From: an uncultured Collinsella sp.
GTDB taxonomy: Bacteria; Actinomycetota; Coriobacteriia; Coriobacteriales; Coriobacteriaceae
Reading direction: 5' to 3'
DNA length: 64,000 nucleotides
Assembly (NCBI GenBank): GCA_937989875.1
Contig: CALKBO010000017.1
Location: forward strand, 28,032-92,031
The notes beneath the pieces are model-generated. The model did no database searches, was not told where the DNA came from, and saw nothing but the letters and a program-made list of their open reading frames with translations. This document shows, in pieces, positions 50,769 through 60,900 of the stretch (positions within the stretch are counted from its first letter, which is position 1; the number at the start of each line of letters is the position of its first letter). The position numbers and the translations under genes are program-made.

Positions 50769-51818
50769 ATGAACGACATTCTCGCAAGAAGAGCAAGACG
50801 AGCAACTGTGGGCATCGCCCTTTCCGCGGCACTTGTCGCGGGAATCGCCCCCGTAACGGCGATCGCGGCAGAAACCAGTTCCCCCACCGGTGCGGCCGTT
50901 TCGCTGACGAGCGCCACCAGCGGCAATTCGGGCGCCCCGCAGGCAGAAGATGCGGCCGCCGCAAAAGAAAAAGCGTATGCAGCCATGCAGGAAGCGCTCA
51001 AAAACCTCGAGGCCGCAAAAGTTGCCGCAAGTCCCGAGAAACTTGCGGCAATCGATGATGACATTGCCGCTTTTCAAGAGATCTACGACATGGTGGCGGC
51101 GGAAGCCGCCAAACGGAGGGAACGCCTTCCCGCCATGCAAGCGAACGTCGATGCAGCCCAAGCCAAATACGATGAGGCCCACAGCCGGACAAGCGGCCTT
51201 CAGGCAGAATTAGATAAGGCACTTGAAGCACTCGGCGACGAGGAGCCCAGCACAGCTACTAAAGAGCATATTAAGCAGTTGCGACGTGAGATCATGTCGG
51301 CAGAAAGGCGAGAGAAATCTTGTGAAGATGATCTTCACTCCTACCGACGCCGGCTCGAAAGCCAGGAAAGACAGGTTCAGGATTCCGAAAGTGAGGCGCA
51401 GGAAGCTAAAGCCCACATCGATGAGGACATAGCCAAGCGAGATGCGCTCCTTAGCGATTTGGAAAAGGCGCAAGCGGCCTATGACGACGCCTGCAAGGCA
51501 TACGAAGAGGCAAAGGCCGCGGCAGACAAGGCCACCTCGCCCGAGATAACAAAACCCACCGAGACAACACCTCCCTCCGGCTCGGCGCAACCGACCGAGA
51601 CGACACAGCCCACCAGCTCGCCCGCGACCGGTAAAGACACCCCGCCAAGCTCCACCAAGCAGGCGAACTCGAGCAGCGGCAAGCAAGCAAATACTACCGC
51701 CGGCAAGCTCGCAAACACAGGCGACACAGCGCCGAGCGCAATCGCACTCGCAGGAATCGCCGCCATGGGACTCGGAATAACCGCCACAGCCACACGCCGC
51801 ATCAAGAACTCAAAATAG
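50769..51818 (+). CDS. Coiled-coil LANTG surface protein, copy 2
   Basis: A 349-aa paralogue of the preceding protein. The first about 30 residues and the last about 110 are almost the same at the DNA level. The helical middle (about residues 60-240) differs and has a short extra segment near the start (TSATSGNSGAPQAE). LANTG, a membrane helix and RRIKNSK end the protein. Conserved ends around a variable rod suggest recombination or selection for antigenic variation. Both copies have their own promoter and terminator. Confidence 0.85.
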   Translation: MNDILARRARRATVGIALSAALVAGIAPVTAIAAETSSPTGAAVSLTSATSGNSGAPQAEDAAAAKEKAYAAMQEALKNLEAAKVAASPEKLAAIDDDIAAFQEIYDMVAAEAAKRRERLPAMQANVDAAQAKYDEAHSRTSGLQAELDKALEALGDEEPSTATKEHIKQLRREIMSAERREKSCEDDLHSYRRRLESQERQVQDSESEAQEAKAHIDEDIAKRDALLSDLEKAQAAYDDACKAYEEAKAAADKATSPEITKPTETTPPSGSAQPTETTQPTSSPATGKDTPPSSTKQANSSSGKQANTTAGKLANTGDTAPSAIALAGIAAMGLGITATATRRIKNSK

Positions 51819-51863
51819 CCGACAGAGCATTCTGCCTTCACCAATCCACAAGTCCAGAGACAA

Positions 51864-51904
51864 AAAGAGGCCCGTTTCCCCAACCAAGGGAAACGGGCCT
51901 CTTT
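51864..51904 (+). terminator. Terminator of surface protein copy 2
   Basis: The same stem as at 50514, with loop CAACCAA, followed by ACTTG. Confidence 0.9.
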
Positions 51905-52038
51905 ACTTGTAAAAACAAATGGTAATGCCACCATCTCTTGAACCACGTAGCCACCGCGCTCCAGACAACGCCAACGAGCAGCAAAAAGCACGGGATTCAA
52001 TTCTTCAGATAAATGTGACCCTTCAGGCGGTTTTGGTC

Positions 52039-52143
52039 GGCTACCCGCGAGTGCCGGCAGGGCGCTTGGTAGTCGAGCGATCCCGCAGGCAAAGCCGAGG
52101 ACCAGCGAGACACCAAGCGCCCTGCCGGCACTCGCGGGTAGCC
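52039..52143. repeat. Perfect 32-bp inverted repeat downstream of the SRP RNA
   Basis: The arms (GGCTACCCGCGAGTGCCGGC... at 52039-52070, complement at 52112-52143) match without mismatch around a 41-nt loop. Further out, TTTTGGT and ACCAAAA are also mirrored. On the minus strand it starts a few bases after the SRP RNA terminator T-run. The loop (GAGCGATCC...) has some likeness to the loop of the hairpin at 26575-26644. Confidence 0.8.
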
Positions 52144-52156
52144 GCGGCACCAAAAA

Positions 52157-52274
52157 GCGCCTGCGCACTCGATGGATTCGGATGCCCGACAGAGGCTCCT
52201 TATGGCTGCTTCCTTCCGGACCTGACCAGATTCGGAACATGTCGTCATCCGAACCCATCGAACGCGCTAGGCGC
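52157..52274 (-). ncRNA. ffs: Signal recognition particle RNA (small bacterial type)
   Basis: The minus strand contains GGTCAGGTCCGGAAGGAAGC, the invariant domain IV core of SRP RNA, at about 52206-52227. The flanking sequences pair: GCGCCTAGCGCGTTCGATGG at the 5' end with the mirrored CCATCGAGTGCGCAGGCGC at the 3' end, giving a long hairpin of about 118 nt without an Alu domain. TTTTT at 52152-52156 follows as terminator. It binds Ffh for membrane-protein targeting. Confidence 0.93.
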
Positions 52275-52309
52275 TCGGTATATCTTACCTGCTCCCGCCC
52301 AACAGGGCA

Positions 52310-52344
52310 AGTGGGGCGAACCCATCGGATGGATTCGCCCCACT
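52310..52344 (-). terminator. Hairpin downstream of the giant adhesin gene
   Basis: AGTGGGGCGAA pairs with TTCGCCCCACT, continuing with a partial CCAT/ATGG match, 11 nt past the adhesin stop. No T-run follows, so it may only be a transcript-end stabiliser. Confidence 0.5.
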
Positions 52345-52355
52345 CGTGCATATCG

Positions 52356-54997
52356 CTAACGGCGCCTGCGGTACAGGACCGCGCCGCCCACTGCGGTCAG
52401 CGCGCCGATGCCGGCCATGGCCGCGAGCGCCTCGACCGGCAGGCTGCGGTCGCCGGTGTCGGGCATGCCGCCCTTGGAGCCGTCGCCGCTAGAGCCGCTG
52501 CCGGAGCCGTTATCTGAACCGCCGTCTGAGCCGCCGCCCGGCGTGCCGGGGTTCTCGGGGGTGCCGGGGGTCCCGGGATTCTCGGCGTAGCTGTTGGTGA
52601 AGACCGGCGGAATGTTGGCGTCGCCCTCGTAGGAGACCTTCGCCGACAGGTAGCCCGTCTTGGTGCCGTCTGCCGCCTCGTCGCTCACCGTGACGACGAT
52701 CTTGTGCACGGCCTTGTCGTAGGTCACGTGCGCCTGGCCGTCGTCGACCTCGCTCACCGTGAAGGTGTAGGTGCCGGCCCGCTTGAACGTCAGCGCATCG
52801 AACGTGACGCTGCCGTCCGCGGCGTTCCTGGCGGTCGACATGACCTTGCCGTCCCGGCTCTTGAGCTCAAAGCTGAACTGGCCCGCCTTGAGCTCGGCGC
52901 CCTTGAGCACCTTGGCGGCGCCCAGCTTGAGGGTGACGGGCGCGGCCTCGTAGCCGTTGGTGAACGTCACCGAGTCGCCGCCCGTGGGATTGCCCTCGGC
53001 ATCCGCCAGCTCGTGCCTGACGGCGAGCGTGCCGTTTCCGGCATCGGTGACCGTCGTGCGCACGCGGTACGTCGCCCTGTCGTACGTCACGCCGCCCGCC
53101 GTGCCGGCGGCCTCGCGCAGCTCGTAGCTGTGCGTGCCGGGCGCGGTGTAGGTGACGGGGCTGAGAGCGACCGTGCCGTCGGCGGCGTTCTTGCCCGTTG
53201 CCGCGACGCTCTCACTGCCGCCGGCGGCAAGCTCGACCAGCTGGAACTCGAACTCGCCCTCGGCCAGGTCACGGCCCTTGAGCTTCTTGTTCACCTTGAT
53301 CTGGTCGGTGACGGAGCTCGGCGTCGGGTTCACGACGTAGGTGTTGGTGAACTCGAACGCGCCCTTGCCCTCGGGCGTGCCCTCTGCGGGCAGGACCTCC
53401 GCGGCGAGCGTGCCCGAGTTGGTGTCCTCGACCACCCTGACCGCGAAGGTCCTTGTCGCCGTCGCGTCGTTGACCACGCCGTCGACCGAGCCGGACTCGC
53501 TCACCCGGTAGGCGAACGTCTTGGTGCGCAGGCCGTCGCCGTCGATCTCGACGTCATCGAGGTCGCTCGGCTGCTTGAACGTGACGCGGCCCAGCGCGAC
53601 GTTGCCTGCGGCGTCGTTGGTCGCCTCGGTCACCGTCTTGCCGGAGGCGCCGACCGGTGTGGGCGCGCCATCCAGCGGCTCAATCTCAAAGGTGTACTTG
53701 CCCGCGATGTCTCCCTGCGTGAGGCCGAGTCCGGCCTGGCTGAGCGCCAGCGTCTTGGTACCCGCGAGGTCAACTGTCGCCTCGTCGGCGCTATAGGCAT
53801 TCACGAACGACAGCGTGCCGTCGGAGCCCTCGGGATAGACCACGGCAGTGTCCAGCCCGCCCTTGCCGTTATCGGTCGCCTTGACCGTGATGTCGAAACT
53901 CGAGGCGGTCGCCGTCACGCCCGCGGGCAGCCGGTCCGTGCCGTCCTCGGATACGGTATAGGGAATGATCCAGGAGCCGTCGGCAGCCCTGGTGGCGATG
54001 CCGTCCGCCACCATCCGCTCGAGAGCGTCGGTGGTGTAGGAGATGGGCGAGAACGCAAGTCCTGCGGCCTCGCCGTCGCCGGAGGCCCGGTTGGACGCGG
54101 TCGCGACCACGTCGCCCCGGGCATCGCGGACGGAGAACGAGAACTCGCCCGCCGCCGCGGCGCGGCCCGTCAGCGTCTTGGTGGCGTTAATTGCCACGTT
54201 GCCCTCGCCGCCGAGCACGCCGGTGGCCTCGTAGGAGTTCTGGAACGCGACCGTCACGGGCGCGGGCGTCGCCGTGGCGTCATCTGCCGTGGAGACCTCG
54301 CTGCGGGCGACCTCGACACCGTCCTTGGCAACCGTGGTGGTGACCGTGAGCTTGCCCGTCGCGGCATCGTAGGCGGGCGCGATGGCCACCGCGCGCGGCG
54401 CGATGTCGTTGGTGTAGCCCTCGCCGCCGAGTTTGGTCTCGGTGACGGTGAAGCTGTAGATCTTGCCCGCGTCGGCGTCGGTGAACTTCACGTTGCCCTT
54501 GGCGGCACCGCCGATGAGGTCGACCAGGTCGGCCGCGCCGTCATCGGCCGCGGCCACGGCGTAGGCGTCCTTGCCGGTCTTGAGGCCGAGCTTGGCGGCC
54601 GTCTCGGCGTCCGCGGTCACGGTGAAGGCGAACTGCCCCGCCTCCATGGCGCGGCCGGAGAGCGTCTTGGACAGGCGCACGCCCGCGCGGGCCGAGTAGT
54701 CGAGCTCGGTCGTGTAGGTGTTGACGAAGTCGCCGCCGCTCACCTGCGCGATCGCGGGCGTCGTGGCCGTGAGGTTGCCGGAGCCGTCGTCGGTCACGGT
54801 CACCGTCATCGTGGCGGCGTGGCCGTCGTAGTCCACACCGGCGATGGCAGAACCGTCATCGGGCCTGACCTCGCGCACCTCGTAGGTGAAGGTCTTGGCG
54901 CGCACGCGCTTGCCGCCGACCTCGGCGAACCCGGCGTCCTTGATGTCATCGAGCGTGTAGCGAATGGAGCCAAAGTCGAAGGCGACCCTATCGCCGC
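52356..54997 (-). CDS. Giant adhesin, C-terminal segment after a frameshift (MPDTG anchor)
   Basis: About 880 codons continue the giant adhesin in another frame. Coding sense resumes at about 54995 (GDRVAFDFGSIRYTLDDIKD) with no start codon or SD, so this is not an independent gene. It finishes one FctA-type pilin module and adds five more, each ending in a F(T/V/Q)NxY motif (FVNTYT, FQNSYE, FVNAYS, FTNTYV, FTNGYE, FTNSYA). Then come a PGTP/GSDGG spacer, MPDTG, a membrane helix and RRRR, the sortase anchor. One missing base at about 54991-54998 explains the break. Base composition here is visibly more GC-rich than in the 5' two thirds. Confidence 0.85.
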
Positions 54998-57900
54998 CTT
55001 GGTGCCGGCGGCGGCCGTCACGCTAACGGTCTTGGAGCCGTCGGCAGACCCCTCGGGCATGGGGGCGCCGCCCTCGCCCGCGAGCGCGAACTGGAAGCTG
55101 TCGCCCTCGGCCCAGTCGCGGCCCTCGAGCGTCTTGGTGAAGAGCCCCGCGGTGGAGACGTCCCTGCCCTCGGCGGCCGTTCCGTACGTGTTGGTGAACG
55201 CGACGGTCGCGCCGTCCTCAGTCACGGCGCCTTCGGCCTTGGAGCCATCAGCCCCGTTGACCGCGGTCGTGTAGCCCTCGGCGGTGTCCTCGGTCACGGT
55301 GTAGCACGCGCCCACGGGCAGGCCGGCGACGGTCTTCTCCCCGCCGTCCTTGAGCGTGAAGGTCGCCTTGCCGTCCGTGAACGTCACGGCGTGCTCGCCC
55401 TTGCCGAAGGTGCCGGAGACGGGCTCGCCGTCCCCGTCGGCCAGCGCGACCGTGAAGCCGAACTCGCGCTGGCTGTCGCCGCCGACGACCGTCTTCTTGA
55501 CGGTGAGGCTGCCGGTCTTGGCGGTGTTGGTAAAGACCGCCACCTCGACCGTGCGCTCAGCAGCGTCGCCCGCATCGTCGGTCAGCTGTGCAATCTTGGT
55601 CTTGGCAAGCAGCTTACCGGCGCCGTTGTCGGTCACCGTGACGGTGGCACGATAGGTGGCCTTCGAGAACGTGAGTGCCGCCTCGTCACCCGACTGCTCG
55701 GTAATCATATAGGTATAGGTACCGGGCTTGGTGTACTCGATAGCACCGAAGTTGCCGACCTGGGCATCCTTGTGCAGCTCAATCGTCGACACGCCGTCCT
55801 TGGCGCCCTTGGGCATGGGTGCCTCGCCCTGGGCAGTCAGCGTCATGGTAAAGGCATCCGCCTTAGTCCAGTTGCGTCCGGAGATCTTCTTTTGAACCTT
55901 AAAGGCGCTCTCCACCTTCATGGACTCAACGCTGTAGACGTTGGTGAAGCCCACCTGCGTCGCCTGTCCGACGGTACCCTTCTGGGGGTTCGCCTTATCG
56001 GCAACCGCAAAGCCGTCCTCGCTCGTCATGAGGTTGCCCTTGGAGTCGAGCTCCTGCACCTCGTAGCGAGCACCCACGGGCACGGCAATCGTCACGGAGC
56101 CGCCGGCCTTAAGCGCGATGGTGTCCCCGCTCTTGATCTGTCCACTTACATAGGTGCCGTTGGTGCCGCTGGGGCGGCCAGCATACGCAAAGGTACCGGT
56201 CAGAGGCGTTGCGCCATCGGCCTGGTAGAGCAGCACCTTAAAGGTGAATGCCTTGTTGGGCGCGACAATGCCTTCGGCGGCCGTGACCGTCTTGCTCAGC
56301 GTCAGGCGGCCGTCAGAGACCTCATCGGTAGTGGTGTTGGTCTTAACGGCAGGGTTGTTGCCAACCGCCACCGACGCCTGGTTGGAGATGTCATCCGAAG
56401 CGCTGCCGCTCTTGAATGCGTCCTCGGTCACACGAACCTTAAACTGTACCGTGCCCTCCTCGCCAGCGGGAACGTCCGTCAGCTTCCAGGTGAGGTTACC
56501 GTCCTTGTCCTTGGTTGCGATATCCGCATGGTCGCCCGTAAACTCCACGAACTCAGTTCCCGCCGGAACGGCATCGGAGACCGTCACCTTAGCCGACTTC
56601 TTCTCGGTGTTCTTGTAGCCGATGGTATAGGTGAGCTCATCGCCCAACTTGACGCCCGACCCCTTCGAATCCTGAGCGTCGCTCTCGGACTTCTTGGGCA
56701 CGTAGTTGGTCGTGGTGCCAGTGTAGCTCTTGTTGCCAACCGTTACGGTAGCCTTGTTCTCAACGGTGCCGACAGCGCCCTGAGCACCCTTCACGGCGTC
56801 CTCGGTAATCTTGACGCGCACGCGCACCGAACCGTGACTGCCCGCAGGTTGCTCGCCCAGGTTCCAGGTGAGCAACTGGCCACTCGCGGAACCCTTATCG
56901 GCATTCTTGCCCTCAAAGGCCTCGAACACGACGCCAGTGGGAAGCTCGTCGGTCACGGTCACCTTGGCCGGAACCAGGTTGCCATTGGCATCGGCCTCGG
57001 TGTTGACCCAGTTAATGGTGTAGACGTAGGAGTCGCCCACGGAGAGCAGCTGCCCGTCGATATCCACATCAGGCTTCGCGACCGTGCCGATCGTCTTGAC
57101 CTTATCGCGTGTGTTGTGGAAGACGATCTTGCCGTTCTCGGTACCGTCGCGATAGGTCACCTTGGACGTAAGCTTGCCGTTATTGTTATCGGTCACCTCG
57201 AGTAGCACGCGGCACGTCGCGGACGTGTCCACGGGACGCACGCCCTCGGGCAGGTTGGCCAAGCGCTCTTTTGCCACCAGGTTAAAGCTGTAGGTAGTGG
57301 TGTGGTCGGCATTGTGTTGCTTGGTGGCAACACCATCCTTCACAGCGCCAGCAAGGTCAATCGTCAGCTCATGGGATCCGCCGAGAGCGCCGCCAAGCTT
57401 AAAGTTAACCTTGCCGAAGTCGACCTTTGCGGTACCGTTCTCGCCCGCCTGGGTCTTACCCTCATCCATCCATACGAGCGAGCCGTCGGCCTTCTCCGCA
57501 TACAAGTCAAACGTATACTGACCCGCCTCAATCTTGTCGCCGGAGTCCATTACCTTCTCGGCAGCAATGCCCTCAAAAGTTCCCTTCGCGACGTAACTGT
57601 TGGTAAAGGACACCTGGGCCTTAGCGGTACCGTCCTTGGAGCTATAAGTCTTTGCATCATCGGTATCTTCGACATTGTTGGCGTCAAAATGCTTGACGGT
57701 AGTCTCGGTATAGAGCGAGCCGTTGCCGCGATTCTTAACCGCAATCTCTACCGTCCAATAGGACGAATCGTAGCTGTAACCGCGTTGCTTGCCGTTGTTC
57801 TCGACCACCTTGTAGGTAAACGTCTTGTCTGCATCTTCCGTCGCGAAGGTCAGGCCGCCCAAAATACCGGTGTGGGACGTGCCATCGGTTTGCGGCTCAT

Positions 57901-60900
57901 CGTTTGTCACGGTGAGCTTGCCCTTATCTGCGCGCAGCAGCTTGTTGAGTTTATCGGTTGAGGCGGGGTCTTCGCCCGTTACCGTAAAGCCAAACATGCC
58001 GGCATGCAGGTCGTGCCCATTGAGCGTCTTGACGATCTCAAGACCGCCCTGGAGCTCGTAGCTCGTTGAAGTTCGATAGCTATTGGTAAAGATGAAGCCT
58101 TCCGAGCCAGTCGTGCCATCGGCACGCGCCACAAGCTTGCCGCCCTCATCGGTTACCTTAACGGTCAGGTTATAGGTGTGCGTGTCATAGTTCCATTCGC
58201 CGGAACCGCCGTTCGGGGCCAGCTCCTTTATCGCAAACTCATACGTACCCGGCTTGTTGAAGGTGAGCTTTGAGAAGTCAATCTTTTCGTGCTCTCCGTC
58301 CTTGAGGCCCTCCTTCGTTTGCTTCTGCTCGGCGTAGCCGTTGTCCGCACTCATCGAAGAGCCGGTAATGAGATTGCCGCTGATGGCAGCCTTGGTAGCA
58401 TCGTCAGCCGCGGTCACAGCAAAGGTGAACCTGCCCGGAGCATCGGCACCGGCAACCACCTTCGTCACGGACGGGGTGTAGGTTGCCGCCTCGGTGACCG
58501 TATAGGTGTTCTTGAATTTGACCGTCGCGACACCGGTGGACGTTGCACCAGACGGATAGATCCACTGGTCCTCGAGCTCGTCCTTGCCATCGACCTGCTT
58601 GCTTACCGCTGTCGTGACTCTAAGCGTACCGTCGCCGTTATCCGCCACGACGATTCTGACCGTATGGGTCGTCTCGTCGTACGTATAGCCCGTCGTCTTT
58701 TCTTTGATCTCGCTCACCGTATAGGTGAACGTCTTTCCGGCATCATTCTGCGTGAAGGTAAGCCCACCCGTGGGAACCAGGCTTACGGTCTTGGGGGTAT
58801 CCGCCTCGACGTTTGCAGTCTCGTAAACCTTGCCGCTCTCGGGAATGCCAAGCTTGTTGGCAGAGGCCTTGTCGGCAGGTTTGACGGTATAGTAGAACGT
58901 GCTCTTAGGCGAGCCGAACGCTGTCGCGTCCTTGGGGTACGTCAGTGTCTTCTCGATCTGCAGACCGCCAGCAGCGCCATAGTCGAGACTTGCCTCATAG
59001 CGATTCACAAACGAGACGGCAGGCGTTGTAGCGCCGGCCTCACTTGCATCGTACTGCTGCACGTAAGTATTCGAATCTTGCTTGAGCTGGACGATCTTTT
59101 CGTCCGTCAGCGCACTCGCGTCGGCACCGTCGCCCAGCAGCTTCGTCACACCCGCGCCCTTGAGCACGGTCGTCACGGTGTAGAGCTTAGCGGGGTCGTC
59201 CTTGCGTGCTAGAACCTTGACGAGCACGATAGCGTCACCAGTGTAGCCGGTGTCATAGGCGTAGCCGGCAGCCGCAGGCTGGTTCTCGCGGATGCGATAG
59301 GCAAACGTATAGCCCAGATCCTGCTCCGTGAGCGTACGAGCAAAAAGCTTCTCTTGCCCGCTTGCGCCCACCACGGCACCGGACACGCCGGCCCCCGCAG
59401 CCTTATTGGACAGGCTAGCCTCGGCGCCGTCGACCGACGTCTGAACGCCGTTGTACCAAAGGCCCGTCACGGCAAAGGTAAACTGGCCCGCGGCAGAAGC
59501 GCGACCCTCAAGGGTCTTGCTGGCCGTCACGCCATCAAAGGTGCCCGACGCATGGTATGCGTTGGTAAAGGCAGCCTTGTCGGTTACGATCTTGTCCGCA
59601 TCGGAGGCACCGGTGTTGGCATAGGTCACACTCGACACGCGCAGCTCGCCCGTGTGGTTGCCCGACTTATCCAAATCGGTCACCACAACGGTCGCATGTG
59701 CGGTGTGCTTGTCCATGGACATGCCCGCCTGGCCATCCTGCACAGCTTTCTCGGTGATGTTGAAGCTAAAGGTGCCTGCGCGGTTGAACGTCACGGTCGG
59801 GGCGGCTTCGGTGCCAAAGGAGAACGATGCCACGCGTCCCGACTCGGGTGCGCTGGCGACGGCCTGGTTGGTGCCAATGGCAACTGCCCCATCCTTCACC
59901 GCCTGCTTTGTGGTCTTGCTCAAACCGGTCGTGCTGGCATCATCCGCAGCGGCGGCAAGGTTAAAGGTGTAGCTCTCGCCCTGGTTCCAGTCGCGACCGC
60001 TCACGGCCTTCTGACCTTGCAGGGCCACGCTCGTGGGCTCCACGCTATATTTATTGGTAAAGGAAGGCGTGGCCTTGTTGTCCAGTTGCCTTACCGAGCC
60101 GTCTTCTGCGACCTTGTAGTACTCGATCGAGGTCAGGATGCCGGCGCCATTCTTGGCGTTGCGAACCACGGCGTAATAGACCGACCCGTCGTAGGTCATG
60201 CCCGCGACCCTGTCGGGTTTCTCGGGCAACTTCTCGGCAAACTTGTATACGTAGGCACGCCCCGCATCCGCCTTGGCGGTATAGGAGATCGCCGGCCACG
60301 TCACCGTGCCGTCGGCGTTGTTGCCCACGGTGGCGGTGTTGTCCTCGGCGCCCTGGGGCATGGGGGCCTTGATGCTCTTGTCGACCTTATCGGGATCGAA
60401 CGCTGCATTGTCGTCCGCATAGCCGCCCACACGCTTGAGCTCAAAGCTAAAGGCGTTCTGGGAAAGCGGGAAACTCCCGGCGTTGTCGGTTAGGCTCTTT
60501 TGAGCATGGATGGTGATGTTCCCCTCATGCTCGTCGTAGCGGTTGGTGAAGATCGCGTCGGCAACCTCTGTCTTGGTGTCGTCGCCCGCGTCGTTGCGCT
60601 CCTGCGTCATCTTCACGCTCTCAACGACAAGAGCACCAGCTTGGTTGTCCTCCACCACGACCTCCGCTTTATAGCGGGCGGCGGAGTAGCTTATGCCGTC
60701 TGCCCCGGCATCGGAACCGGGGATAACCTCCGAGATGGTATAGGTGTACGTGCCGGGCTTGGTATAGGTGATGTCGCCAAACGTTGCCGTCTTATAGGTG
60801 ATGTCGCCAACCGTTTGCGTCTGGGAATTCTTGGTAAGCTCGACCGTCGACACCTTGCTCTTGGCGCCATTGGGCATGGGGACGCCGTCGTCGGCCGTAA

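Noticed and set aside
52704..55274. 856-codon plus-strand frame opposite the giant adhesin
   Set aside because: Antisense shadow: repetitive Arg/Gly/Val text with no domain, while the minus strand has clear pilin modules.
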